Made by a program: the position numbers and the translations under genes. Shown piece after piece: positions 34,407-46,840 of a stretch of DNA of 64,000 bases. Source of the stretch: Adiantum capillus-veneris (lineage: Eukaryota; Streptophyta; Polypodiopsida; Polypodiales; Pteridaceae). Location of the stretch: positions 60,030,253-60,094,252 of the forward strand of contig CM043959.1 of assembly GCA_014529385.2 (NCBI GenBank), written 5' to 3'. The notes beneath the pieces are model-generated. The model did no database searches, had not been told where the DNA came from, and worked only from the letters and a program-made list of their open reading frames with translations. Within the stretch, counting starts at the first letter, position 1; the number at the start of each line of letters is the position of its first letter.

Positions 34407-36499
34407 TCCGGAACTAGCGTTCGAGTCCCGACTGTGGAGCTGGCGTCCGAGTCCCGACTTCTTCCACTGCAGCCGCCGATGTTGTTGACTCCCTGAGCCT
34501 CTCGTTGCCTGTTCGATGCACTAAATCGGCTTTTAGATCATAGTTTAAGGCATCTACCGGTAGTTACACTAAATCTTGTCACATTTTGTCAATTTTTTTC
34601 AAGGCAAGCTCGGAACCTAGCCTAGATTTTGCACGTTAGTAATACCAACAATTTTGGGTGGTAGTGTTGTATTAACTCAATAAAGAATGTACTTAATCTC
34701 AAACTGGATGCGTGACATCATAGCGTTAAAGATTTTAAGATCATTAGTTTCTTTTACATGTTACAAATTCTATAGTCTCAATTTCCCACATGGTCATATG
34801 GCTTGACTGTGTGTGTCTAATAACATACCTTGGGTCTATGTGACACATACACAATGTTTTTATTTTGTATATAATTACAAATATAGATACGTCTAGCATA
34901 CCTTTGGTTTATGTGTCACACATACACAATGTCTTTATTTTGTATATAATTACAAATATAGTTTCAATTTGTCACATGGTCATATGGCTTGATCTGTGCC
35001 ATCTTGAGCTATCGATTTTTACCTTCAGTTCTTCTAGCTATCCATATGGCTTGATCGGGTCTCTTGAGCTATCCATTCTTACCAAATGTGTAGTTGTGCC
35101 TCTTTTTACGATAAAAAGTGTCAGATTTTAAGATCATTAGTTTCTTTTACATGTAGTTACAAATTCTATAGTCTCAATTTCCCACATGGTCATATGGCTT
35201 GAGCGGGTGTGTTATCTTGAGCTATAGTTTCTTGCCAAGACACGTCTAGCATACCTTGGGTCTATGTGTCATACCACCAATTTGAAGCTAAAGTACTTTG
35301 ACTCTATTGAAAATGTGTTTGATTTAACGTGTAAGATAATCCTTTAAATCCCAAGTGGGAGCCCAAGATGAGGTGGACAATTTTTTTGGAAAAAGAAATT
35401 ATGTGATGAAAATCTCATGTGGGAGCCCAAGAAAAGCGTGTACTGATTTTTTTTAGAAAGAGGTCTCCGTACAAAGGAAACTTTGGCAAAATTTTTAAGA
35501 TTTATAATTTATGTACAAATTCAAAATTAGATACAGATGGTGTTGTTTTAAAAGTTGCATTTTGCTTAAGCATAGATGTGCATTCATATCACATATAATT
35601 GTTTTTGTTCAAAAAGATTAATCTTTTAATGGGTTGTTTTGTAATGTGTTTTGATTTGATGAGTGAAGATTTTCATGGTTGTTTAAGAGTATGCATTATT
35701 TGTTATTTAGAGAACAATCCATTTCATATGTGTGCCTTAAATCCTATGTGGGAAGCTTACTAAGTAGCTGGCTAGTATCATATGTTTTGAGATTGAGATT
35801 TGTCTCGGTTTACAAGGCAAATGCTATTTGTTTTTTGACAAATTACATTGAAACGATTGGTTTATTTTAATTTAGTATTCATTATTTTTGTTGCTTTTCA
35901 TGGTTTGTTCTCTTAACATCTATTGCAAATGAAAACACACTACAATGTACACTTCTGTTCATTTGTCATTCAACATATATTTTTGCAAAAGCATGTGCTT
36001 CTAAAATTGTTATGTTACTAGTATACATAAAATATTGGGTCATTACATTCCGTACGAAATCCGTATGAGGGGGGATGGCTCATTGCGAGAACGTCCGTAT
36101 CTTATCCGTATATAGGGGTTAGGTTAGCAAGTAAGATACCGTACATAGGGGGGTTTCTCAAATTTTGATGCATGCAGGTGACATCCCCCCATTACTAATA
36201 GTGAATCCCCCGGGATTGACTATGTCCAAATATGGTCGACCGTATGGTTGTATAAAGTCGTGGATTATGGTAGATAAGGTTGCAAATCAACCAACCATGG
36301 AATTGTAAGTGGTTGCTTATTACATCGAGGGTATGGGCCATGGTGGCTCGTTTTCCTAGTTTTTGGATGAAATATGGTACCACGGAATATCCTTGGTATA
36401 TATTGTATGTGTTTAGGAGAAGAGCACTTATACTTACTACTTTATATGTGTTTTGACTCTGTTTAGGGAGGAGTAGAATTTACTTACTAACATCCTTTT
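34407..36499. other. AT-rich intergenic DNA with dispersed repeats
   Basis: The block CCCACATGGTCATATGGCTTGA occurs in variants near 34786, 34972 and 35182, interspersed with GTCTAGCATACCTTGGG-type words near 34825, 34892 and 35244: an old tandem array with a period near 200 bp. The pair GTGGGAGCCCAAGA occurs at 35356 and 35418. No coding domain. Confidence 0.55.
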
Positions 36500-37087
36500 A
36501 TGTTACAGGTGACTCCAAAGTATAGATTGACTCCACGTATGAGCACTATCACTGACCTTGAAAAAATAGTGTCAATTAATGCCAAACACTGTAAAGTCAA
36601 GAAACAGGGATATATGGTCCACTTCGGGGCTAAATTGCCTCATAAAACTCGTCTCCGTCCTTATCTCATGAGAGCTTGCAAAGAAAAAGGAGCTCCAAAT
36701 TGTTTTTCCTTGTAAATGTAAGCATCTTGAATAATTGAGTAGCTTCCCCTTTTTAATTATATTCTTTGAAAACAATTTAGTCGAGTGACATCTATAACAT
36801 GTGGGATAACTCATGCATCACTTGCATATGGTGCCAATTCTAATTGAAAGTTGTGTTGTTTCCATGGGTGCAGGTGAGGGTTACCTTCTCAACTATGGTT
36901 TTCAAAGTTCCCTGGCTTGAAGATGGCGGAACTTATATATCTTCAGGCTCTTAATTCTCTTAGACTTGTGTATAAAGTCTGTTCTGTACTATGAATGGGA
37001 GTTATACCACCTTTTCATTGACATAGTTTCTAGTGTCTTTTGTAATTTGAAAGGATTCTTTGATGTTTATGCTATAATTGTTACTGA

Positions 37088-37090
<3 letters not shown>
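36500..37090. other. Unassigned stretch with one small open frame
   Basis: An open frame at 36500-36715 (basic; includes HFGAKLPHKTRLRPYLMRAC) follows a T-rich tract ending in an AG acceptor-like site. I cannot assign it to a family; it may be a degraded exon or chance. Confidence 0.25.

Positions 37091-37123
<33 letters not shown>
37091..37123 (+). repeat. (AC)n microsatellite
   Basis: About 16 AC units. Confidence 0.95.
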
Positions 37124-37126
<3 letters not shown>

Positions 37127-39368
37127 TTAGTGCATTGCACCATCAAGCAAAGACACTACAACCAATCCACACCCTCTTGTACATATGGATAAGGCTTGGA
37201 GAGCTCCCTTGGATCAATCTCGGTCCTGGTTGCATTCGACAAATCTGAGACCACCTCCGGGAGATTACATTGGAACCACATTCATGGATGGAGCTTCATC
37301 AAACTAGGTAGACACTCTTTTGAGGTCCACTGAGAGGAGATTTGTTTTTTGTAATGTTTTTGTATTGGTTTTTAGAGTGAAATGGTGTAACAATGCACTG
37401 GAAAATATCTCTTGCTCAATCAGGATGAGTGGTTTAATAACAACGTATTTAAAAATAATAATTTTTTGTTAGAACTTTGTATAATCTGATGATATACAGC
37501 TTATGTGTTAAAGTGAACAATACTTGTGAGATGATTAGCAATATACCAGGCTAAGTGAATCCAAACTTGGTGTCTAGGAAAGATATTTTAACCTCTTTAT
37601 CTTGCACATAAGTTGGAAATGTCAGATGACATGCAGTTGTGCATTGGCACCCCATCAAAATACCTATGTAGTCTATCTTCAAAAACATTGTGTAAATTTT
37701 TATTCTTGCCTTTTTACTTTGCAAGGTTTTTCTTCATCAATTGAGATGCTCATTTCCACTATTACCAATAGTTTCTTTAGTTGATTGGTATCTTTCTGCA
37801 TCAAAGCCTTTGATTAGCTCTATATCTAATAAATATGAGGTCTTGAATTTTGTTCTTTGGCAATCAAGAATCTGACTAGCTTAACCATAATTTGAACTTA
37901 CAAATTTGGGAGCATAGGAATAGGGCCTGAAACATCGACTTATGGTAAGCGAACAGTCTCAAAGATGCTTGTAGTTCTGGATATCAAGTACGTGAAATGC
38001 TAAAGCATTACTATGTGTTGGTGATTATTAATATGCCAAGATGGGTTAAGCTCATACTTAAAATATTATGAGGTTGTATGGTTTTTTGAAAGATAAGTAA
38101 TATGAGAAAAAACCTTGATGAGAGGTCTCCATGGGTGATTCGACATATGGTTTTTTTGGGGAAAATAATCGAAAAACAAGGGAAACTCTAGCAAAATTTT
38201 CCAAAATCTAGGGGACTGGGTAATTTCTTTATACTCATAAAAACATAGAGCTTTTATGCATGAATAGAGGTAGGATTCAATCTTAGATTTCCCATAAAGG
38301 TCCCATAGTAGGTTCTAAAAAAACACAAGGGAATGGTTTGACAACATGGTAGTAGCAAGTTATGAGTAATTAATGCTCTCACGAAGTTATAATTCATGAA
38401 TGGCTTCCTGGTAGATAGGATGTTATGACCCTCTGCTACTCCCATTCTCCTCTTCTCTTTCTCTCTTTATTTCCCTTCCTTTTTTTCATAAATTTGATTT
38501 GATTTGTTATGTGAAGGTTGATACCCGTACTCCGCTCCCAGGGAATAGACCTCCTCTATACGTATGATGTTGATCCAAAAACTCATAAGAGAGGGTACTT
38601 ACCCAATGGAAAACCTCATCCATTTTCCATAAAAGACTTCTTGGAAGGCTATCGACCAAGCTTTCTCTGCAAACCATAATTATCCATTAAGCCAGAACCA
38701 CCATGGTAGCAAAAAAGTCATTAAGAAACAGATTATGCCTAATAGGAAGGCAAAAATCCTCCCCCCTAATATATACAAGGAGATTGAGGGGGTATAGGTC
38801 TATGGGACAATGATAACAAGTAGGATGGGTTGTTTGGATACTTGTCTTTTCATCAAGACAGCCCAAGTTCTAACATGTTGCTTTTTTGTTGGATGGTGAC
38901 ATGTATAGGCCTATTCTTTCATGGTTTCTGGAGCTCGTTCAGTCTCTTACCAAAAACGATTGTACCAAGAATAAATTCAATAAAAAAAGAAAATTTCTTT
39001 ATCTTTTGTCTTGCATCACCTGTTTTATGTCAATTGTTTTGTGTCAAGTGTCAGTATATGGTTCTTGAATGAAAGGATTGCAAACATAAACTCTCTCTCC
39101 TTGTTTCTCCGGTTCCTGAGGGGTGCACTTTTAAGAAACTATTTATATAACATGCATTCAGAGAGTATTTAAAAAGCTCCTTTACTTACATGCTTAAGGT
39201 AATAAAATGACCCCTTTATGGGTTTTCTCTAAAATAGATTAAAACCCCCCTTCTGTTAATATATTCCAGTTAAAATTCTAAAATTTTGGCAATTAAAAAA
39301 CCCATTCATTTGAACTCACGTGGTAACTTACATGTCTAAGAGGTAAACCCCCCGAGCCCGAGTTATCC
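37124..39368. other. AT-rich intergenic DNA, nothing recognised
   Basis: No extended coding frame, terminal repeats or RNA gene could be seen over 2.2 kb. Two overlapping short frames at 38830-39072 are hydrophobic by composition only. Confidence 0.55.
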
Positions 39369-39956
39369 TTGGTCGAAAAACCACCATATACTGAACTTGA
39401 CTTCATTTTCTCTATTGCTTATCTGGGCGTAGATAATCTCTTTCAGGTTGACTGGATAACCTCATTAACACGTCTTGGATATTCAAAGCAAAAAGACATC
39501 CCTATCCCCCCTATCGGCACCCAATGCTTACTTTCCTATTTTAAAGGAACTAAATTTCACAAACGTCTTCTAGATTACGAGAAAAAGGCGATACAAGAGC
39601 AACGACTCTCAACTTTGGTAAATGATTGGCTAAAGCTTCCAGCCCTAGCAAGGAAATACCCAACCCAACTGAGTATCGCTTTAGGCACTTTTTTAGCATC
39701 ATTATGTTTTATTGATGCTCAGGACTCTGTTGATTTATTGATGCTCAGGACTCTGTTTTATTTATGTTTTATTGATGCTCAGGACTTTGTTGATTTGAAT
39801 TTTTACTTCTCTTCTTTGCCTACTATTATTAACAAGATTTATTTCATTAACAGCCTCCCTATTCTCCCACTTGAAATTAGACAGTCTCAAGAGGTTGTTA
39901 ACCCTCTCTTGGTTCTGTCAGATCAAGATCAAGGATGCCCTAGGTCTCGCATATGA
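39369..39956 (+). pseudogene. Orphan open frame upstream of the Penelope-like RT
   Basis: About 195 codons. The first 110 look protein-like (YLGVDNLFQVDWI, LLSYFKGTKFHKRL, LALARKYPTQL-type) and may be part of the N-terminal region of the RT element downstream. From 39700 a 30-36 bp unit encoding FIDAQDSVDL is repeated about three times. I do not recognise a domain. Confidence 0.35.
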
Positions 39957-40639
39957 CCCCACTATTCCAAAAATAGAAAGTTCTGTGCCCAAGAATTTTT
40001 TGGAAATAATTCCACTTCCTCCTCCTAGGCAAATTGAGATTGATGCCATCCGTTTGGAAAATAGACTTTGGGACTTTGAGATCTTGAATCGGTGAGCCCC
40101 TTTCACCATTGAATTATTAGCTCTACTTTGTAGTCTTCCCCTATGGGTTGTAAAACAATGCAAAACTTTAGCTCTGCAATCTAAGCAGTTATTGTCACAG
40201 GATAAATTTTTTACATTGAAGCAGATCAAGTTATCAAACATTGATAACAAGAAGTGTTCTAATGCATCAGTGGTATCCCGGACAAAGGGACTATCACTCA
40301 ATGATAAAGAAAATGACATCCAAAAAATTCCTTAAAAACTAATGGAATACTCACAAACCCTTTATAAAGTAGTGTAACTACAAACGGAATCCAGGCTCCA
40401 TCTGTCCCTCAAAGATCATATGATTTGACCACCTTCTGTGGTTTGTCTTTCAAAATCTTCCAAGGTTTTTTTCCTTACTCTTTTGGACCCGCACAGATGT
40501 ATGCTTCCATCACCTGGGTAACTTTCTTTCCCATTGAAGTTTGACATGCAATTGTGGTATTTTATGCTATTCATGATCATTTATTAGATGCAGCCAAGGG
40601 CTTAGTATTATATACACCATGGACACCATGAACTTGGCA

Positions 40640-41800
40640 TTATCCCATCAAAGGACAAAGGTCTTCCTTACATTATGGGTAACTATAAGATTCACAAATT
40701 AGCATTTGTTGGATAATAGACGCCCACGATTGCATGTTTTCCCCTCTAAAAAATATGATTACAAAATTCTTTCAGGGTGTTACACACGGGCTTATTGAAT
40801 ACACTGAAAACCTCCAAAACGACCTAAAAACCCTCTCAAAGGTAAGCACTAATGCATATTGGATCATTCACAACAAATATGATGCTATAATTACCCTTCA
40901 TTATTGGATATATTTAATTCATACATATGACGTGAAGGCTTGTTATGAGGCAATTCCTTATCATGGAAACCATATCCTTATATACGCTCTAAAAAGTATC
41001 AAAAAAATAATTTTTGGATGTGGATATAAAGGGTTTAGACCTTCTAGAAACAAAAGTGTCCTCACAAAGAAAAAATCAAAAGTAAAATGGACCTTTGAAT
41101 TCTTCGAGACCATTAACACCTCTGTTCTGGACAATTGCTTCTCTAAACTAGGTTCAACTATATACCGACAAACTGAAGGTATTCCTATGGGATACTCATG
41201 TTCTCCATTATGGTGTAATTTATACCTAGCTTGGGTTGAACTAGAATAAATTAGGAAATTGTTGAGACTCAAAGAAAGGGATATGCTTTTTACTGTCATC
41301 CACTCTAACAGATATATGGATGATTTTATGTTTATCAACAATCCGTATATTATACAATGCATGAACCACAACAAACCCCTTGTCCTGTGAGGACCCCTTT
41401 ACAATTTATCCATTGCATATCATTTCTGTGTAATCAACACATATAGATTCCGGTTCCACGTATTTCAACACCAAAAAAAGCTTACAAAGACCCTTTATCG
41501 GTGAATACACTACAGAAACAGCTTGGAAGAAGGATGCTTTACCAGGGCATCAAGTATATATCACAATGCATGAACCACAACAAACCCCTTGTCCCGTGAG
41601 GACCCCTGTACAATTTATCCGTTGCATATCATTTTTCTGAAACCAACACATACATATGTTGGTTCCACATATTTAAACACAAAAAATCTTACGAAGACCC
41701 TTTATCGGCGGGCGGTGAATACACTACGAAAATAGCTTCGAAGAAGGATGCTTTACCAGGGCATCAAGTATCCTTTATACATGCAGCTAGCAATCGTCCT
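40640..41800 (+). pseudogene. Penelope-like element reverse transcriptase, decayed
   Basis: RT motifs in order: YKIHK near 40680 (start of fingers), TYDVKACYEAIP near 40925 (catalytic Asp region), TEGIPMGYSCSPLWCNLYL near 41175, and the RYMDDFMF catalytic box near 41310 after an in-frame TAA at 41247-41249. The GIPMGxxCSPL pattern and K-I-H-K start fit Penelope-like elements rather than LTR, LINE or DIRS RTs. A GIY-YIG or other endonuclease was not found. Stops and a tandem duplication (41351-41772) show decay. Confidence 0.65.
41351..41772 (+). repeat. Tandem duplication, two copies of ~209 bp, inside the RT relic
   Basis: CAATGCATGAACCACAACAA begins at 41355 and again at 41564, and both copies run to GGGCATCAAGTAT. 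They encode the segment after the YMDD box. Confidence 0.88.
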
Positions 41801-42103
41801 AAAAATATGGCATACAAGGTCTATTTATCACAGGTTCTCCCTCTCATTTATATGCTTTAAGTATGGTTATTGCCTATAATGATCTACAACAATTGTGTTT
41901 TATGTTCACATCTAGCGGGTACACACAAACCCGTATCAAATCATTAATCATACAATTCTTATCAAAAGATAACTTCCCCGGCATAAGATTTGATATTCAA
42001 GGTTTAATAAACACGCCTAATGAACAAGAATTAGATTAAAAAATTGAGCACACATATTGAGTTATCTAGGTCATCAAAAAACAATCATCTCATAAATAGC
42101 TGG

Positions 42104-42573
42104 CATTAGGAAAAAATTGGACTCTCAAAGGGGCCCTATAAGGACGTTTAACTTTGCCTCTCTTGTCCAAAGTGGGCAACCCGATGAAATACATGAACGC
42201 TTTGTCAAAAACCTATCAACCAACATATCATTGGAAAGATCTTAGAAATGATAGGTTCTAAATCCCCAAACTCCGACAAATTTGGAGTTGCTTTGTAGAA
42301 GTTATGGCCTCCCCATTGAAGCTGAAATGTGGGGAGAGATTCCATTTATAAGACAGAGTTGTCACATAAAAAAATAGAATCTTCTATAATACAAGGAGTT
42401 TGATGACATGCTATATATCAATGGATAGATCTCGATGAGTACATTCTAAATCCAAAAGTTTCGACAAGTTTTGATTTCATTTGTAAAAATTTTACCGTGT
42501 GCCCATTTCGGACAAGAGGGAGAAAGTCAAAGTCCTTATATGGCCCATTTGAGAGTCCAAAATTTCTCTAATG
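42104..42573. mobile_element. 470 bp foldback/MITE-like element with ~75 bp inverted ends
   Basis: The left arm (CATTAGGAAAAAATTGGACTC, then TCAAAGGGGCCCTATAAGGA and CTCTTGTCC) is inversely repeated at the right end. The interior has a direct repeat of about 90 bp (TTCTAAATCC followed by CCGACAAATTT or TCGACAAGTTT, near 42255 and 42445). No coding capacity. I could not fix a target duplication, so the exact ends are uncertain. Confidence 0.7.
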
Positions 42574-43040
42574 TTTATGTGCAGGGTAGTAACCAACAAG
42601 GAGAAGATCTGCAATGAAAGACAAAATATGTGGTTTGCATACAACTACAATATTCAAGATTTGTGGAGGTTTTGTATTTTTCTGTTGAATTTCAATAAAG
42701 ACAAACATCTGGTATCCACATTCCATTTTGTTCTACTATAAATGAAGAACCAGAAAATTTATGGGTATTGATGACTTTGGATTGTAGCTATGTGGTGTCT
42801 CTAAAGTCTTGTTTATAGACTTCCCATGATGTAACATGTGTAGACTCATCTATATTGATGAATATGGTTTTGTCTAGTTCTACAATCAATCCCATGAAAA
42901 GAAGGTTTAACATTTTGAATGTATGATATTGTCAAGTCCGTAATAACAGGGGACTAATCCACTTGATTTACTATTCCCAAACACCAAGGAGAATATCTTT
43001 GAAGAAGGGGAGAGATTCTCTCCCTCTCTCTCTCTATTTA

Positions 43041-43044
<4 letters not shown>
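42574..43044. other. Intergenic, nothing recognised
   Basis: No coding frame or repeat of note before the (CT)n tract. Confidence 0.5.

Positions 43045-43096
<52 letters not shown>
43045..43096 (+). repeat. (TC)n microsatellite
   Basis: About 26 TC units, preceded by shorter CT runs from 43018. Confidence 0.93.
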
Positions 43097-43097
<1 letters not shown>

Positions 43098-43562
43098 AAG
43101 CGACTCTACAACATTGGTTTACCACTCTACAATTAATGACAAAGAGTGGTTGCTTTGAATATTGACTTTGAAATTATTGGCTAATTGAGCTACTCATTTA
43201 TTTAATGTGGTGAGAAGGGTTTAGTAGTAGTGCTATGTGATAGCAAAAGCAAGGTGGCATCCTTAATGTGAAGCGTTCGGTATTAGTTTTGTGTACATTC
43301 TTAATCAAGTGGGCGGGCTCTATGGTATTGTGGTTGTATCAAATTAATTTAAGGTCAAGAACAAAAGTGGACTTAGGGTTTGTGCTTGACCTATGGCACA
43401 CACTTGATGCCTTGTCTCTCTCCCCTACCAATAGAAAGCATCACCTTGACCAATTGGTAGCCAAACATGAAATAACAACATTCTTTCTTATAAAAAATTG
43501 GCAATTCTAAAAAATGCTTGACGTGGTCAGTATAGCTATAGCAAAAAAACTCCCTTTATCTT

Positions 43563-43734
43563 TCTGTGTGTGTGTGTGTGTTAACCGATGACGGACACCT
43601 TATCACATTGTTTTGAGTCACGGTCTCGCTCGGTACTATAGGTGCTTGGGTAATCACCGATGAGAGGACCAAGCGCCTATAGCACCGAGCGGGCCCAAGA
43701 CACAAAACAATGTGATAAGGTGTCCATCATCGGT

Positions 43735-43766
<32 letters not shown>
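43563..43766. repeat. ~200 bp near-perfect hairpin with (TG)n/(CA)n arms
   Basis: TTAACCGATGACGGACACC near 43582 is mirrored by GGTGTCCATCATCGGTTAA ending near 43738. Both arms extend through CTTATCACATTGTTTTG to CGCTCGGTACTATAGG and its partner CCTATAGCACCGAGCG. Outside, (TG)n faces (CA)n, prolonging the stem. The loop is only about 25 bases. The length and closeness of the arms resemble a foldback MITE or a small-RNA precursor. Confidence 0.85.
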
Positions 43767-43769
<3 letters not shown>

Positions 43770-43803
43770 AGAAGAAGAAGGATGGGGTCATCTTTAATGA
43801 ACC

Positions 43804-43805
<2 letters not shown>

Positions 43806-43872
<67 letters not shown>
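43806..43872 (+). repeat. (GA)n microsatellite
   Basis: About 33 AG units 40 bp after the hairpin. Confidence 0.94.
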
Positions 43873-43873
<1 letters not shown>

Positions 43874-44016
43874 ATTGCAGCCACGAGCATAGAGCGGTGA
43901 GTGACATACCCTTGCTCTCTTTGATCTTGCTAGGTTAGCTTGGTTGTGTGCTTGCAGCCATCCGTGGCTCACACACGGTGCTTGACAAGTCCCGAGCTCC
44001 AATACGTGCACATTTT

Positions 44017-44034
44017 TGGCACCGTTGCTGGGGA
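44017..44034 (+). promoter_or_regulatory. Remnant gypsy primer site (tRNA-Asp type)
   Basis: TGGCACCGTTGCTGGGGA differs at two bases from the complement of the plant tRNA-Asp 3' end used by some Ty3/gypsy lineages. The bases just before (GTGCACA) could be an LTR end. No second LTR or pol gene was found nearby, so this is a fragment. Confidence 0.5.
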
Positions 44035-45109
44035 TTTTCACTGCACCAAGATTGAGAAGCACTCTATGCTACCTCGTGAAGTCACTCACTACATGTGGGA
44101 AAGGTAGAGGAAAGGTGTGTGTGTGTGTGTGTGTGCTTTTGGTACAAGTCTATTAGGAATGGTAGGAAAATTTTGTTCTATTAAGCTCTCTTCAGTTCTG
44201 CCAAGCGTCATAAAGCTCTATTCATTGGTTCTGTGAGCTTTGTTTTAGTTTTGTTTTGCAATGTGTTAGTTCTATTTTGTAGTTCCATTCTGTCCTGGTT
44301 TTGCTAGTAGGTCCATGCGTGCAACCATGCTCAATTATGTGCGTAGCACACAGATCTTGTGCGGCCACAACCACACACAGCTTTTTACACGTGCGACCAA
44401 CGACCACGTAGGCCTATCTATGCAAAAATGAAAAATTTAAAAAGGGAAAAGAAGAAAAAAATGTAAAAAGAGGAAAAGAAAGAAAAGCATGTATTAAAAG
44501 CCCAAGCCCAGGTCTCAGTCCTCAGTCTTATGATATATTATAGACCCAAGAATATATATATATAGTCTAACCCAACCAACAAGAGAAAGTGAGGGCATGT
44601 GGGACAAGTCCTCGACCCTCCCCTTCATAGTTGCACCCACCCTTGGATTTTTCATTTTAAACCTTGTTTCCAACTAGAAATAGACTATTTTGAGAATCTC
44701 GGGCGTAAAGTAACCAAATCTTGGGTTTAAAGCATGCCATGTCCCTCTGACTGAGATGCTTGTTTTGAGCTATCACACGATATACTTCATAGTTTGGTTT
44801 TTAAAAAAAGACCAAAAAATCAAAAAATTGAGAGTAAAATCGGGCTGCAAAACACCCAAAAAACTAAAATCAAGAAACAAAAGATTATAGCGCCATTACT
44901 TCCCTCCTATATGAAGTGATGCATTCAATATAACTCTGAAAAGGGACATTCCATCAATCATTACGGCCGTTATGACTATGTCGAAAGAAGCCACTTTGAA
45001 GTACACTTTTTGAATGGTTGATGACGACACCTTTTCTTTTACCACACCAATTTTCTAGAGAGAGAAGGCAAATATTGTATTTTCTTAGAAGGCCCTGCAT
45101 ATGACCTCT
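44035..45109. other. Leader-like or intergenic DNA without genes
   Basis: (GT)n at 44117-44134, an A-rich stretch with AAAAGGGAAAAGAAG near 44435, and (TA)n near 44551. Possibly degraded leader of the gypsy fragment at 44017; no coding frame. Confidence 0.4.
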
Positions 45110-46690
45110 CAAATCCCCTAATGTTTGTGAATCATCTACAGAAGTTGATGGTGCGGTATGGCATTATTGGCTTGGACATATAAGTGCCACAGGAATGCAG
45201 ATACTTAAGTCAAAAAAGATTCTACCACGTTTGAGAGAAGTGGACTTGAAGTTCTATGAGGATTGTGATTATGGTAAACAAAAGAGGGTAAAATTTCTAA
45301 TAGTAGGAAATGAAAGAAAAACCAAAAAGCTTGAATTGGTTCATCCTATGTATGGGTCCTGCTAGTATACCATCCCTTGGTACTATGTAATATTCAAAGA
45401 TGATGCAACTAGTAAAACATGAGTCTATCCAATTAAAAAAAAATTCGTGTGTTTTCAATATTTTAAAGGTGGAAACCCTTTGTGGAAAATTAAGTAGATA
45501 CTAAGCTTAAATGTTTTAGATCCTACAATGGAGGTGAGTTTTATAGTCAAGCTTTTGAAAGATTTTGTGCTAGCAATGTCATTTGAAGACATAAGACAAC
45601 CCCAAGGACACCTTAACAAAATGGAGTTTTGGAAAGAATGAATAGAATAATCATGGAGAGAGCACGAAGCATGAGGCTACAACTTGAGCTTTTGGTAGAA
45701 GCAGTAAGTACATTTGTGTACTTGATAAAATGGTCACCCTCAACGGAACTGGCTGTGAATTATGCATTTCTTAAAGTGTTTGGATGTGAGCCATTTATGC
45801 ACATAGACATAAGTCTAAGGTCTCAACTAGTTGCAAAGTCCAAGACTCATGTTTCTTCATTGACTATGGAGGAGCGGACTTTGGGTATCGCCTATGGGAT
45901 CTTGAAGCTCTCTGGAAGATGGTAAAATTTTTAGGAGTAAGGATATTGTTTTCAATGAACATATATGTACAAAGTTTACTTGAAAAGAAAACAAACAAAG
46001 AATGCAAGTGATGAATACATGGATCTTGAGGACAATGAAGAGTCAAGGAGTGCAAGTGGTGACAACTTGCAACAATTTCAACAAGATGAGGAACCTCAAC
46101 CTGTACCCCAAAGATCTATGAGAGTAAGTAGACCTCTAGAGATATTTGTCCCTTCCTTCAATCATCTATTGGTCCTAGATTTTGGAGAGCCAAATTCATA
46201 CAAAAAGAAGCGCCATGCAAGGCGAATCCAAAGAGGAGTGAATTCAGAGCATGCAAGTAGAGATAGACTCATTGTATCAAAATCAAGCATGAAAAGTTGT
46301 TGATTTGCCTAAACGTAAACAGTCACTACCGTAAACAAATGGGTGTACAAGTTAAAGAAGGAAGAAGGTCGGAAGAAGAGATACAAGTGGGAAAGGGGTT
46401 TTTTTAAAAGAAAGGTATTGATTCATGTCATAAAACTGAATTCTATTAGGCTTGTTTTAAGTCTTGTGGCTACTTAAGACTTGAGGCTTGAGAAAATGGC
46501 TGTAATCACTTCATTTCCTCATGGCACTTAGAGGAGGAGATTTACATGCTTCAACAAAAGGGGTATGAAGAAAAAGGTAAGGTAAAAATGGTGTAGGTTA
46601 AGAAAAAACTTGTATGGTCTAAATCAAGCATTAAGATAGTGGTACGTGAAATTAGACCGATGGATGCTAGATCATGGGTTTAAACAATGC
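45110..46690 (+). pseudogene. Outer plus-strand Ty1/copia pol relic, left part
   Basis: Gag-pre-integrase and integrase pieces (AVWHYWLGHISATGMQIL near 45150 across frames; KKLELVHPMYG), integrase end at 45629-45925 (VNYAFLKVFGCEPFMHID), linker at 45965-46303, and the RT start from 46340 (NKWVYKLKKEEG; KLDRWMLDHGFKQC). Gene order and wording parallel the minus-strand copia at 46691-63421, so both are one lineage. The frame is interrupted exactly at AATGC (46686-46690) and resumes at 63427 with NSDHYIYTK. Many stops; inactive. Confidence 0.88.
46686..46690. repeat. Left target-site duplication AATGC (inner copia)
   Basis: AATGC directly precedes TGTTAGG and recurs at 63422-63426. Collapsing the two copies restores the RT wording DHGFKQCNSDH of the outer copia. 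Confidence 0.93.
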
Positions 46691-46775
46691 TGTTAGGAAA
46701 TATGACGTAGCTAAGTAGATAATTGAGTAGATTACTTAATGGAGAGAGATAATTTTCACACACAAGAGATTATAG

Positions 46776-46840
<65 letters not shown>

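Noticed and set aside
31600-34500. Helitron carrying ABCG and tubulin pieces
   Set aside because: No convincing TC start, CTRR end with hairpin, or Rep/helicase sequence was found, so only capture in general is proposed.
43654-44062. Minus-strand frames with long Ser-Leu runs
   Set aside because: Translated (GA)n tract.
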